In this document: positions 31,935 through 40,967 of the stretch, piece after piece
Layout: each line of letters begins with the position of its first letter
Position numbering within the stretch: the stretch's first letter is position 1
Origin: Pseudomonadota bacterium
GTDB taxonomy: Bacteria; Pseudomonadota; Gammaproteobacteria; Burkholderiales; JAKAFK01
NCBI GenBank assembly: GCA_021817985.1
Contig: JAKAFK010000006.1
Coordinates: 28,839 to 92,838, forward strand
Length of the DNA: 64,000 bases
Direction of reading: 5' to 3'
Program-made: the position numbers and the translations under genes
Notes under the pieces: model-generated
What the model was told of the DNA's origin: nothing
The model's input: only the letters and a program-made list of their open reading frames with translations
Databases searched by the model: none

Positions 31935-32456
31935 CTACTGCCGCTTCTTGGGGGCCAGCACCATCACCATCTGGCGCCCTTCCATCTTGGGAAACTGCTC
32001 GACGATCCCTTGCTCCAGCAAGTCGGCCTCGACGCGCTTGAGCAGGTTATATCCCAGCTCCTGGTGGGCCAACTCGCGTCCGCGGAAGCGCAAAGTGATC
32101 TTGGTCTTGTCGCCCTCTTCCAAAAAGCGCTTCAGGTTGCGCAACTTGACCTGATAGTCCCCCTCGTCGGTGCCAGGGCGGAATTTGACCTCTTTGACCT
32201 GAATCTGCTTCTGCTTCAGCTTCGCTTCATGCTGCTTCTTGCTCTCACGGTATTTGTATTTGCCGTAATCCATCAGCCGGCATACGGGCGGCTCGGCGGT
32301 CGGCGCAATCTCCACCAGATCCACCTCCGCTTCCTCCGCCATCTTGAGGGCTTGCACCGTGTTCACAATGCCGATCTGCTCCCCCTCCACACCAATTAAG
32401 CGCACCTCCGGCACCGTGATTTCACCGTTAAGTCGCAGATCTTTGCTCTGAGCGAT
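31935..32456 (-). CDS. infC: Translation initiation factor IF-3, ATC start codon
   Basis: A 173-residue IF-3, which binds the 30S subunit, prevents premature 50S joining and checks the start codon. The N-domain ([30 protein letters not shown]) and the C-domain ([20 protein letters not shown], ending MVLAPKKRQ) are complete. The conserved N-terminus [13 protein letters not shown] is only recovered if translation starts at ATC 32456-32454. That codon has a strong GGAGG 7 bases upstream. E. coli infC uses the equally rare AUU, which allows IF-3 to repress its own synthesis; the same control is likely here. A GTG at 32414 is the first conventional start but lacks this N-terminus. Confidence 0.95.
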   Translation of the reverse strand: MAQSKDLRLNGEITVPEVRLIGVEGEQIGIVNTVQALKMAEEAEVDLVEIAPTAEPPVCRLMDYGKYKYRESKKQHEAKLKQKQIQVKEVKFRPGTDEGDYQVKLRNLKRFLEEGDKTKITLRFRGRELAHQELGYNLLKRVEADLLEQGIVEQFPKMEGRQMVMVLAPKKRQ

Positions 32457-32526
32457 CGCAAAACCTCCAAGTCACATGAAATAAAAAACGCGGAGCATAC
32501 GAACACCCCACGTCCCAGAATACCGT

Positions 32527-34443
32527 TCAGGCCGCACGACCCTTCTGCAGCGCCTCGGCCCGCACACGTTCCATGAACGCTTCCAAAGGCATCTGCCCGA
32601 GATCCTCGCCCTTGCGGGTCCGCACAGCGACCAGGCCAGCCGCCACCTCCTTGTCGCCGAGAATCAGCTGGTAGGGCAGCCTCCGCATACTATGTTCTCG
32701 AATTTTATAGGTTATCTTCTCATTTCTCAAGTCCGTCTCGACGCGCACGCCTTCCCGCGACAAGGTTTCGGCCACCGTGCGGACATAGGCCGCCTGGGCA
32801 TCCGAGATATTCATCACGACGACCTGCACGGGCGCCAGCCATACCGGCATCGCACCCGCATAATGCTCAATCAGGATCCCGATGAAGCGCTCCATGGAGC
32901 CGAGGATGGCACGATGGAGCATCACCGGGACCTGGCGGGAATTGTCCTCGGCGACAAACGTCGCGTCCAGGCGCGCCGGCAGCGAGAAGTCCACCTGGAT
33001 GGTGCCGCATTGCCACACGCGGCCCAAGCAATCCTTCAAGGAGAACTCGATCTTCGGCCCATAGAACGCCCCTTCCCCGGGCTGCTCCTGCCACTGCAGC
33101 CCCTTGTGGTCCAGCGCGAGGGCCAGGGCGCGTTCCGCCTTGTCCCAGGTTTCGTCCGTGCCCACCCGCTTCTCGGGACGGGTCGACAGCCGAACGATGA
33201 TCTCGTTGAAGCCAAAGTCGGCATAAACCCTTTGCAGCAGCTCGATGAAGGCCGTGACTTCGCCTTCGATCTGTCCCTCGGTGCAGAAGATGTGGGCATC
33301 ATCCTGCGTGAAGCCCCGCACCCGCATCAGGCCATGCAGCGCGCCGGAGGGCTCGAATCGGTGGCATGAGCCGAACTCCGCGAGCCGCAAGGGCAAATCC
33401 CGGTAGCTCTTCAGTCCCTGATTGAAGATCTGGATGTGGCCCGGGCAATTCATCGGCTTCACCGCGAAGTCGCGCGACTCCGCGTGCGTCGTGAACATGT
33501 TCTCGCGGTAGTTTTCCCAATGGCCCGACTTCTCCCACAGCAGGCGATCCATCACCATCGGCGTACGCACCTCGCGGTAGCCGTGCTCGCCCAGCACGCC
33601 GCGCAGGTACTGTTCGATAACCTGCCAAATGGTCCATCCCGGCGGATGCCAGAAGACCATCCCCGGCGCCTCGTCCTGCGTATGGAAGAGGTCAAGCTGG
33701 CGCCCGAGACGCCGGTGATCGCGCTTTTCGGCTTCCTCGATGCGATGAAGATAGGCGTCCTGCTCGTCCTTCTTCGCCCACGCCGTGCCATAGATGCGCT
33801 GCAGCATCTCGTTGCGCGAATCGCCCCGCCAGTAGGCCCCCGCCACCTTCATCAGCTTGAAGACCTTGAGCTTGCCCGTCGAAGGCACATGCGGCCCCCG
33901 GCAAAGATCGGTGAACTCCCCCTGCGTATAGAGCGAGACTTCGTCGCCCTCCGGGATGGATTCGATGATCTGCGCCTTGTAATGCTCGCCGATCCCCGCG
34001 AAGTACCGGATAGCCTCGCCGCGCTCGACCACCTTGCGCGTCACGGGCAGGTCGCGCCTGGCCAACTCCTGCATCTTCGCCTCGATGAGAGCCAGATCCT
34101 CGGGCGTGAAAGGGCGATTGAAGGAGAAGTCGTAGTAGAACCCGTCTTCGATGACCGGGCCGATCGTGACCTGAGCGTCGGGGAAAAGCGTCTTCACCGC
34201 CTGCGCGAGCAGGTGGGCGCAGGAATGGCGGAGGACATCGAGCCCCTCGGCGTCGCGATCGGTGACAATCGAAACGCGCGCATCGTCCCGAATCAGGTAG
34301 GAGGTGTCCACCAACCGGCCGTCGACCTTCCCCGCAAGCGCGGCCCGGCCCAGACCCGCTCCAATGCTCTGGGCGAGCTCCGCTACCGTCACGGCGTGGC
34401 CGAATTCCCGCTGGGAGCCATCCGGCAGGTGAATGACAGGCAT
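32527..34443 (-). CDS. thrS: Threonine-tRNA ligase
   Basis: A 638-residue class II ThrRS. Order: TGS domain (1-61, [15 protein letters not shown]), editing domain with the HxxxH zinc motif ([12 protein letters not shown]), catalytic core with motif 1 around [12 protein letters not shown], the zinc ligands including the Cys in MNCPGH, motif 2 ([19 protein letters not shown]), motif 3 ([14 protein letters not shown]), then the anticodon-binding domain. ATG 34443 is the canonical start, but no Shine-Dalgarno sequence precedes it. A small hairpin lies 16 bases upstream. It heads the translation operon after tRNA-Val. Confidence 0.97.
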   Translation of the reverse strand: MPVIHLPDGSQREFGHAVTVAELAQSIGAGLGRAALAGKVDGRLVDTSYLIRDDARVSIVTDRDAEGLDVLRHSCAHLLAQAVKTLFPDAQVTIGPVIEDGFYYDFSFNRPFTPEDLALIEAKMQELARRDLPVTRKVVERGEAIRYFAGIGEHYKAQIIESIPEGDEVSLYTQGEFTDLCRGPHVPSTGKLKVFKLMKVAGAYWRGDSRNEMLQRIYGTAWAKKDEQDAYLHRIEEAEKRDHRRLGRQLDLFHTQDEAPGMVFWHPPGWTIWQVIEQYLRGVLGEHGYREVRTPMVMDRLLWEKSGHWENYRENMFTTHAESRDFAVKPMNCPGHIQIFNQGLKSYRDLPLRLAEFGSCHRFEPSGALHGLMRVRGFTQDDAHIFCTEGQIEGEVTAFIELLQRVYADFGFNEIIVRLSTRPEKRVGTDETWDKAERALALALDHKGLQWQEQPGEGAFYGPKIEFSLKDCLGRVWQCGTIQVDFSLPARLDATFVAEDNSRQVPVMLHRAILGSMERFIGILIEHYAGAMPVWLAPVQVVVMNISDAQAAYVRTVAETLSREGVRVETDLRNEKITYKIREHSMRRLPYQLILGDKEVAAGLVAVRTRKGEDLGQMPLEAFMERVRAEALQKGRAA

Positions 34444-34459
34444 AATATTTCGCAAAATC

Positions 34460-34477
34460 GGCACCGCTACGGGTGCC
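34460..34477 (-). promoter_or_regulatory. Hairpin upstream of thrS with a CGU-containing loop
   Basis: On the minus strand GGCACC-CGTAGC-GGTGCC forms a 6-bp stem with a 6-base loop that contains CGT. In E. coli, ThrRS represses its own mRNA by binding operator stems whose loop mimics the tRNA-Thr CGU anticodon. The placement is suggestive; function is inferred. Confidence 0.4.
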
Positions 34478-34623
34478 AAAACGTTCAAAATGGGAGGTCC
34501 GAGGCACGAGCCAAGACCGCGTTTCGCGAAGGTCAGCGCAAACGCACAAACCTTCCGCAGCCCCGGAAGCCGAGCCTCGATCAGCCACGCGGCACATCCG
34601 CGCGCATGGTCACAAGAAATACT

Positions 34624-34700
34624 TGGTAGGCGGTATAGGACTCGAACCTACGACCTTTGCCATGTCAAGGCAACGCTCTAACCAGCTGAGCTAACCGCCT
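34624..34700 (-). tRNA. tRNA-Val (GAC)
   Basis: A 77-base cloverleaf with encoded CCA. The acceptor AGGCGGT pairs with ACCGCCT, the D arm is GCTCAGCTGGTTAGAGC, the anticodon stem TTGCC/GGCAA closes the loop TTGACAT with anticodon GAC, and the T arm is CGTAGGTTCGAGTCCTA. It lies immediately upstream of thrS on the same strand, as in related genomes. Confidence 0.96.
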
Positions 34701-34710
34701 AAATCGTGAA

Positions 34711-34739
34711 ATTCTAGCAGCGGGACGCTCCCCGCGCAA
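34711..34739 (-). promoter_or_regulatory. Strong sigma-70-type promoter of tRNA-Val
   Basis: On the minus strand TTGCGC (34739-34734) and TAGAAT (34716-34711) are spaced by exactly 17 bases. Transcription would start about 5 bases before the tRNA-Val 5' end and may continue into thrS-infC-rpmI-rplT. Confidence 0.75.
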
Positions 34740-34876
34740 GCGGCTTTTGATGGACGCCGACGCGCGCTGCCCGGTCGCGCACCCATTCCGATCCTGCCGC
34801 ACCGCGGCACGAGGGCCCCAGTCGACCGCTCCCAATGCGAGACGCGTCCCCTCGCATGTCGAGGATCGCAGCCTCG

Positions 34877-35140
34877 CTAATGACTGTTTTTGTTCGAACT
34901 CGGGTTGACTTCGGAGGCCAGCCCCTCTGTCGCGCCGCGCCCTTCGCCCCGTTGCGCCCCGCACGTTCGCGCCGGGCCCGAGGCCACTATCCAGTTCATC
35001 ACCACGCCGTTTTCGACATAGGCCGTCACCGCGATGCCCTTCTTCGCGCACAGGTATTTCACCAGACCGCTCGACTGGCGCCGCACGCGGGCTTGAAACT
35101 CCTCGAAACAAAAAGGACACAGACTCCGAATCTCCTCCAC
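34877..35140 (-). CDS. Small hypothetical protein with a CPFC motif
   Basis: A protein of about 87 residues, not recognised. It begins VEEIRSLCPFCFEEFQARV, with a CxxC pair close to the N-terminus and a third Cys in LVKYLCAKKG, followed by a hydrophobic strand pair (ITAYVENGVVMNWIV-like) and a polar tail rich in Gly, Arg, Ser and Asn. The first CxxC could bind zinc or form a disulfide. I chose GTG 35140 because AAGGGGG lies 8 bases upstream; GTG 35158 has no ribosome binding site. A good promoter is present 100 bases upstream. It stands alone between tRNA-Val and relA. Confidence 0.55.
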   Translation of the reverse strand: MEEIRSLCPFCFEEFQARVRRQSSGLVKYLCAKKGIAVTAYVENGVVMNWIVASGPARTCGAQRGEGRGATEGLASEVNPSSNKNSH

Positions 35141-35239
35141 GCGCCAGCCCCCTTCCACATCGAGCCCTGCCTGATATCAGGCGATTCTCGTTTTCTTTCA
35201 TTCCACTTGGAGGGCTTCGGCGTCCCGTGTTTTCGGATG

Positions 35240-35269
35240 ATTGTAATGTGCCTCTCCGCACAGATGCAA
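35240..35269 (-). promoter_or_regulatory. Promoter upstream of the CPFC gene, with CTTAC repeats
   Basis: On the minus strand TTGCAT (35269-35264) and TACAAT (35245-35240) are 18 bases apart. Just upstream, CTTAC occurs three times within 23 bases (35271-35293), which could be a regulator site. Confidence 0.5.
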
Positions 35270-35443
35270 GTAAGATGTAAGCTTCTTGTAAGGTTACATG
35301 AGGGGGCGCAACACCTGCCGTAGGGCACGGCGGGAAATCCCCAACCGGCGCGGCGTACGCGCAGGCCGCATGGGACTGGGAGGGAGAAAGGGATTTCGAC
35401 GACCCGGCCGACCGACGAGGGTCACGTCTGCGCGGCGTCCGGC

Positions 35444-37654
35444 TCAGACCCGACGCCGCGCGCTGATCACATTGGGCAGCTGCTGCAGCAGGACGAGCAG
35501 GCGGCTCAATTGCTCAAGGTCACCGACTTCGAGCGTGAAGCGCATGGTGGCCCGATCGTCTTTGGTCAGCGTCTCTGCCTTGACCGCATTGATGCGTTCC
35601 CGCACGAAGACGTCCGAGACATCGCGAAGCAGGCCTTGCCGGTCGTAGGCGAGCACCTCGATATCGACCGCAAACGCCGCGGTTTGGCGACGTCCCCATT
35701 GGGCAGCCACCAAACGCGCGCGGCGTTCATCGGACAGGCGCAGCATGTTGGGACAATCCTTCCGGTGGATCGTCACGCCGCGCCCGCGCGTGATGTAGCC
35801 GATCACCGGATCCGGGGGCGCCGGCTTGCAGCACTTGGCGATGTTCGTCAGCAGATTGCCCACGCCCTCGACCAGCACGCCGGCATCCTGCCGCGAGGCC
35901 GCCGGCCGCGTGAGGGTCGGCGCCTTGGGCGCCTCCAAGCGAGGGGTCACGTCTTCCTGGAGCGCGGACACGACTTGGCGGTTGCCGATGTCGCCGCGCC
36001 CGAGCGCCGCCAGGAACTCTTCCAGACGATGAAACCCCAGCTTCTGGGCAAGCTTTTCCTGATTGAGCGAGTCCAACCCCAGGCGCTTCAGCTCACGGTC
36101 AAGCTGCACCCGGCCTTGCGAGACGTTCTCCTCGAAATTCTGATACTTGAACCAGTGCCGCACCTTGGCCCGCGCACGCGCACTCTTGAGATAGCCCAGC
36201 GCCGGATTGAGCCAATCGCGGCTCGGTCCCCCTTGGCGCGTCGTCAGTATCTCGATCCGCTGCCCGTTCTGCAGCGCGTAGCTCAAGGGAACGATCGTCC
36301 CGTCGACCTTCGCCCCGCGGCAGCGATGGCCGAGGTCGGTATGCACATGGTAGGCAAAGTCGACCGGCGTCGCGCCCTTGGGCAGGTCGATCACCTTCCC
36401 TTGCGGCGTCAGCACATAGACCTGATCCTGGAACAACTCGTTGCGGAATTGCTCCATCAGATCCCCGCCTTCGGCGAGATCTTCCTTCCAATCCAGCAGG
36501 CGCCGCAGCCAGGCGATCTTTTCGTCGTACTTGACGTTTCCCGGCGCCCCTTCCTTGTACCGCCAGTGGGCCGCGACGCCAAGCTCGGCGTGCTGGTGCA
36601 TCTCGCGGGTCCGGATCTGCACCTCAACCGCCTTGCCGTCGGGGCCGATCACCGCCGTGTGCAACGACCGGTAGTCGTTGCTCTTGGGGTGAGAGATGTA
36701 GTCGTCGAACTCGCCCGGAATCGGCACCCATAGGTTGTGGACCAACCCAAGCGCCGTGTAGCAATCCTTGATTTCATCGACCAGCACCCGGACCGCGCGC
36801 ACGTCGTACAATTCGCTGAAGTCCAGATGCTTGCGCTTCATCTTGTTGATGATGCTGTAGATGTGCTTGGGCCGGCCGGTCACCTCGGCCGCGAGGCCGG
36901 CCTCGCGCAAGGCGCTCGCCAGGGTGGCGACGACGCGGGCGATATACTGTTCCCGTGACGCCCGGCGCTCGTCCAGCAGAGTCGCCACCTTCCGGTAAAG
37001 ATCCGGCTCGAGGTAGCGCAAGGACAGATCCTCGAGTTCCCACTTGAGCTGCCACACCCCGAGCCGATTGGCGAGCGGCGCAAAGATACTGAGCGTCTCC
37101 CTCGCCGTGAGGCGCCTTTTGGCCTCGTCTTCGCCCGCGAGCGCACGCATGGTCTGCACCCGTTCAGCCAGCTTGATCACCACGACCCGGATGTCCTCGA
37201 CCATGGCGAGCAGCATCTTGCGCAGCCCCTCCGTCTGCGAGATGTCGTGGGCCTCGGTCGATTGGGCGTAACCGTGCCGCTCCCCGTACTCATGAATGAG
37301 CGACATGCGCGACATGCCCTCCACCAGTCGGGCCACCGGCGTGCCGAACTGCGCGGCGACGGCCTCGCGGTGGCTCGGCCAATCGGGCGTCGCATGCAAA
37401 AGCCCGGCCGCGACCGTGTCGCCGTCCATTCGCATGTCCGCAAGAATGACCGCCACCCCGAGCGCATGCTGCACGAGCGGTGTCGCGCTCCCTGCGCGGC
37501 GGACGCCGGCATTCTCTTGCGCGAAGGCATACGCTCGGCGCAGGACATCACGCTCCGCCGCGGAGTAATTCGACGCGATGGACGCAAGCCACGCCTCGAT
37601 GTCCGGCACATCCAGGGGAGAGGCAACCAAATGCGGGGAAGAGACGGACACCAT
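35444..37654 (-). CDS. relA: RelA-type (p)ppGpp synthetase with inactive hydrolase domain
   Basis: A 736-residue RelA/SpoT homologue. Order: pseudo-HD domain (about 30-180), synthetase domain (about 220-360, HLDFSELYDVRAVRV, NDYRSLHTAVIG), TGS (about 395-455, VYVLTPQGKVIDLPKGATPVDFAYHVHT), then the helical/zinc-finger region (CCKPAPPDPVIGYITRGRGVTIHRKDCPN) and a C-terminal ACT domain. The HD hydrolase pair is lost: the segment reads AAGLLHATPDW where hydrolases have LLHD-x-x-EDT. It is therefore a ribosome-associated synthetase like E. coli RelA. ATG 37654 (MVSVSSPHL) and an ATG 54 bases upstream are both possible starts. Confidence 0.93.
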   Translation of the reverse strand: MVSVSSPHLVASPLDVPDIEAWLASIASNYSAAERDVLRRAYAFAQENAGVRRAGSATPLVQHALGVAVILADMRMDGDTVAAGLLHATPDWPSHREAVAAQFGTPVARLVEGMSRMSLIHEYGERHGYAQSTEAHDISQTEGLRKMLLAMVEDIRVVVIKLAERVQTMRALAGEDEAKRRLTARETLSIFAPLANRLGVWQLKWELEDLSLRYLEPDLYRKVATLLDERRASREQYIARVVATLASALREAGLAAEVTGRPKHIYSIINKMKRKHLDFSELYDVRAVRVLVDEIKDCYTALGLVHNLWVPIPGEFDDYISHPKSNDYRSLHTAVIGPDGKAVEVQIRTREMHQHAELGVAAHWRYKEGAPGNVKYDEKIAWLRRLLDWKEDLAEGGDLMEQFRNELFQDQVYVLTPQGKVIDLPKGATPVDFAYHVHTDLGHRCRGAKVDGTIVPLSYALQNGQRIEILTTRQGGPSRDWLNPALGYLKSARARAKVRHWFKYQNFEENVSQGRVQLDRELKRLGLDSLNQEKLAQKLGFHRLEEFLAALGRGDIGNRQVVSALQEDVTPRLEAPKAPTLTRPAASRQDAGVLVEGVGNLLTNIAKCCKPAPPDPVIGYITRGRGVTIHRKDCPNMLRLSDERRARLVAAQWGRRQTAAFAVDIEVLAYDRQGLLRDVSDVFVRERINAVKAETLTKDDRATMRFTLEVGDLEQLSRLLVLLQQLPNVISARRRV

Positions 37655-37788
37655 GGCTCGAGTAGCGGAACAATCCCAGGACAGCCTTCGCCGCGACGGG
37701 AAAAGCATCGGCAGGGCTCACACATCAGGGAGCATACACCAGTCCCTCGATTGCTCCAAACGCATGCCGCCCCGTTACCGCGCCGGAT

Positions 37789-38262
37789 TCACTCGCGCGC
37801 GCCCGCGCGCGGCAAAGACAAGGCGGGATCCCCGAATGCGCGATAGCGGACCCACTGCCCGCGGGCGCCATTTCCCTTGGCCGCAAGGTCCGGTTCGCAG
37901 GCCCTTCGCACATCCAGTGCCGACAACCCGCGCCAGCGCCCCCGCTCCAGGCGAACGCCGTACAAGTTCTTGATGGGAATCCAAAGCGGTTTGCCGTTCG
38001 CGGCGACGGCCTGCGTCTTGATCTGGGTGAACTGACGGATGATCATGCCGCCCCCGCTCACCAGCGCCCGATGAAGCTTGGCCTTCAACAGGAGGTCGTG
38101 ACCGTCGGCGTGCCCGATGACACCGCTCGCGGACACGTCCACTTGCGTCAGATCGTCCGCGCCCGCACAGGCGAGCGTCACGATCTTCTTTCCGGGCAGT
38201 ACGCGTATCGCCTGCAAGAGCGAGGCAACGGCGGGATCGTCAGCGTTCACGACCGTCCTCAT
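37789..38262 (-). CDS. Hypothetical protein
   Basis: A 157-residue open frame with protein-like composition in its first 120 residues (VVNADDPAVASLLQAI, GKKIVTLACAGADDLTQVDV, HRALVSGGGMIIRQFTQI) and a basic tail. No family is recognised. There is no signal peptide or membrane segment, and no clear ribosome binding site before ATG 38262. It lies between relA and lolD, on the same strand as both. It could be a lineage-specific gene; the call is tentative. Confidence 0.4.
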   Translation of the reverse strand: MRTVVNADDPAVASLLQAIRVLPGKKIVTLACAGADDLTQVDVSASGVIGHADGHDLLLKAKLHRALVSGGGMIIRQFTQIKTQAVAANGKPLWIPIKNLYGVRLERGRWRGLSALDVRRACEPDLAAKGNGARGQWVRYRAFGDPALSLPRAGARE

Positions 38263-38400
38263 GGGAACGAAATGGCTTAGGCTCGGCGCGCAGTCTCCCG
38301 CACCGAGAGGGTTCGACTTCCCTAGGATAGACGATGCCTCGGCGTCTTGCGGATTATTTTCGCGCCCGAAGGCAGGTGCGGACGCGGCAAGCCCCGCCCG

Positions 38401-39135
38401 CTAGGCCACCTGCGTGGACGCATGGATCTGCGCGTCGGCGGGGGCCAAGATCCCGTCCTCGAGCTTCAGCACCCGCTCCATTTTTCCGGCCAGCGACGCG
38501 TCATGGGTCACGACGAGGAAGCTTGTGCCCAGCGACTGGTTGAGTTCCAGCATGAGATCCTGGATGCCGTCCGCGGTGTGGCGATCGAGATTGCCGGTCG
38601 GCTCATCGGCGAACAGGCACGCAGGCTCCGTGACCAGGGCGCGTGCGATGGCCGTGCGCTGGCGCTCCCCCCCGGACAGTTCGCCCGGGTGGTGCGAAAG
38701 CCGCTTGCCCAGCCGCACGTCGTGCAGGCGCTTCGCCGCCCGCTCGTAGGCCTCGTCCTTGGGCATGCGCCGGATGAGCAAAGGCATTGCCACATTCTCG
38801 AGCGCACTGAATTCGGCCAGCAGGTGATGGAACTGATAGACGAATCCGATCGCGCGGTTGCGAAGCTGTCCGCGCTGCGCCTCATTGAGGCGCGCAACGT
38901 CCTCGCCCATGATCGAAACGGACCCGCCGGTGGCCTGATCCAGCCCGCCCAACAGATGCAGGAGGGTGCTCTTTCCCGAGCCCGAAGCCCCCATAATCGC
39001 AACCCGCTCCCCCTGCCGGACGCTCAGGTTCACGCCCAGCAAAACGGGCACGTTGAGCCGCCCCTGCCGGTAGACCTTGTGCAGGTCCCGGGCCGCCACC
39101 ACGGGCGCTGCCGTCATGGCCGCCGGCTCATTCAT
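38401..39135 (-). CDS. lolD: Lipoprotein-releasing ABC transporter ATPase LolD
   Basis: A 244-residue ATPase of the LolCDE complex, which extracts lipoproteins from the inner membrane and hands them to LolA. Walker [10 protein letters not shown], the Q-loop ([22 protein letters not shown], a LolD-type segment), the ABC signature LSGGERQR, Walker [13 protein letters not shown] and the switch His (VVTHD) are present. It overlaps the upstream permease gene by eight bases. Start ATG 39135; ATG 39117 is possible. Confidence 0.95.
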   Translation of the reverse strand: MNEPAAMTAAPVVAARDLHKVYRQGRLNVPVLLGVNLSVRQGERVAIMGASGSGKSTLLHLLGGLDQATGGSVSIMGEDVARLNEAQRGQLRNRAIGFVYQFHHLLAEFSALENVAMPLLIRRMPKDEAYERAAKRLHDVRLGKRLSHHPGELSGGERQRTAIARALVTEPACLFADEPTGNLDRHTADGIQDLMLELNQSLGTSFLVVTHDASLAGKMERVLKLEDGILAPADAQIHASTQVA

Positions 39136-40372
39136 AGCGCAAGGCCTCGGCCGGATTCACGCGCGCGGCGCGGTAGCTCGGGTAGAGGGTCGCCACGAAG
39201 CTCAGGATCAAGGAGACGATCCCGATGACGATCACATCGTGCGCTTCCAGCTTGGAAGGCAACTCGCTGATGTAATACACGCTCTTGGCGAGGAAATGCA
39301 CGCCGAACGTATGTTCGATGGCCGGAACGATGACGTCGATATTGAGCGCGATCACCACGCCGCCCAGAATGCCGAGCGCCGTCCCGACGATGCCGATCAC
39401 CGCACCCTGGATGATGAAGATCTTCATGATGCTCCCCGGAGAGGCGCCCAAGGTCCGCAGAATGGCGATGTCGGCCTGTTTGTCGGTGACCGCCATGACC
39501 AGTGTCGACACGATGTTGAAGGAGGCCACTGCGACAATGAGCAACAGAATGATGAACATGACATTCTTCTCGATCTTCACGGCGCGGAAGAAATTCGCGT
39601 TCTGTTGGGTCCAATTCGTGACGTAATACTGGGGTCCGAGCAGCGTGGCCAGATTGGATGCAACCTCGGGGGCCTGATAGAGGTCCTTAAGCCGCAGTCT
39701 CACGCCGGACACCCGCGCCCCCAGCCGATAAAGCTTCTGCGCGTCCTGCAGGTTGATGAGCGCAAGCCCCGAGTCGTACTGGTACATGCCCACCTCGAAG
39801 ATGCCGACGACCTGAAATTCCTTCAGGCGAGGCAAGATGCCCGCCGGCGTGATCTGTCCTTGCGGGGTGATCAGCACGACCTTGTCGCCCAGCCCCACCC
39901 CAAGATTGCGCGCAAGCTCGGAACCCAGGACGACTCCGAATGCTCCCGGGCGCAGGTTGTCGAGGCTGCCCGCCTTCATGTGGGCGCTCACGTCCTCGAC
40001 GCGATCCTCGTCTTTCGGCAGCACGCCACGGACCGCCACGCCTTGGACGCTTCCGTCGTAGGACAGCATGCCCTCCGCGGACACGTAGGGCGCACTCGCC
40101 ACCACCTCCCGATTCCGGCTGGCGAGCGCGGCGACCACGGGCCAGTGGGAGAGCGAGTTGTCGAGGCCGGTGATCTCGACGTGGGCGGCCACCCCCAGAA
40201 TGCGGGCGCGCAGCGTGTGCTGGAAGCCGTTCATCACCGACAGCACGATGATGAGCGCAGCCACGCCCAACGCCATGCCGGCGATGGAGATAAGCGAAAT
40301 GAAGGAGATGAAGTGATTGCGCCGCTTCGCGCGGGTGTACCGCAATCCGACGAACAATTCAAAGGGTCGCAC
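39128..40372 (-). CDS. lolC: Lipoprotein-releasing ABC transporter permease LolC/E
   Basis: A 414-residue permease. One transmembrane helix near the N-terminus ([31 protein letters not shown]) is followed by a large periplasmic MacB-type domain (about 50-260) and three C-terminal helices, ending [19 protein letters not shown], the FtsX/LolC family end. Only one permease gene accompanies lolD, so it may act as a homodimer (LolF-type), or the second permease lies elsewhere. Confidence 0.93.
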   Translation of the reverse strand: MRPFELFVGLRYTRAKRRNHFISFISLISIAGMALGVAALIIVLSVMNGFQHTLRARILGVAAHVEITGLDNSLSHWPVVAALASRNREVVASAPYVSAEGMLSYDGSVQGVAVRGVLPKDEDRVEDVSAHMKAGSLDNLRPGAFGVVLGSELARNLGVGLGDKVVLITPQGQITPAGILPRLKEFQVVGIFEVGMYQYDSGLALINLQDAQKLYRLGARVSGVRLRLKDLYQAPEVASNLATLLGPQYYVTNWTQQNANFFRAVKIEKNVMFIILLLIVAVASFNIVSTLVMAVTDKQADIAILRTLGASPGSIMKIFIIQGAVIGIVGTALGILGGVVIALNIDVIVPAIEHTFGVHFLAKSVYYISELPSKLEAHDVIVIGIVSLILSFVATLYPSYRAARVNPAEALRYE

Positions 40373-40455
40373 GGAAGGACCAGCTCAGGGAAAGCGCAAG
40401 TGTGCCACAATCCACGGCACATCGCCAAATGCGCCCGCCGCATCCGGCCCCGGCG

Positions 40456-40884
40456 CTAGCCATCCCCGAGCAGGTGCAGCAGGATATGCCGGCGCTGCCC
40501 CCGCGCGCGATGCTCGTAGAGATAGATGCCCTGCCACGTCCCCAGCGCCAGGCGCCCATTCACGACCGGCACGCCCAGATGCGTCTGCGTCAAGGCCGCG
40601 CGCACGTGCGCGGGCATATCGTCCGGCCCCTCCAGCACATGGGCAAAGAGCGGATCCCCATCCGGCACCAGGCGCGCGAAGAAGCGCTCGAGATCGCTTT
40701 GCACATCGGGGTCGTAATTCTCCTGGATCAGGAGGCTCGCCGACGTATGGGGAACGAAGAGCGTCAGGAGCCCGGTCTTGATCCCGCTGCTGGCAATCCA
40801 CGCCACCATGGCGTCGGTGACCGGGTACAACCGCCGACCGGTGGTCTCGACGGTCACCTGCGAGGTCATCTGTCTCAAGGGCAT
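40456..40884 (-). CDS. yjbQ: YjbQ/UPF0047 family protein
   Basis: A 142-residue member of the YjbQ family, a trimeric single-domain protein; some members have weak thiamine-phosphate-synthase activity, but the physiological role is unsettled. The family signatures SGIKTGLLTLFVPHTSASLLIQENYDPDV and HVRAALTQTHLGVPVVNGRLALGTWQGIYLYEHR, with the conserved His and Glu, are present. ATG 40884 has GGGG 8 bases upstream; ATG 40869 is an alternative. Confidence 0.9.
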   Translation of the reverse strand: MPLRQMTSQVTVETTGRRLYPVTDAMVAWIASSGIKTGLLTLFVPHTSASLLIQENYDPDVQSDLERFFARLVPDGDPLFAHVLEGPDDMPAHVRAALTQTHLGVPVVNGRLALGTWQGIYLYEHRARGQRRHILLHLLGDG

Positions 40885-40967
40885 CGTTCATCCCCACTGC
40901 GGCGTCGGAGGCCATCCAGGCTATGGTACACTCGTACGCCGCCTGTCGCCAGGAGAGCCCTTCCCCC

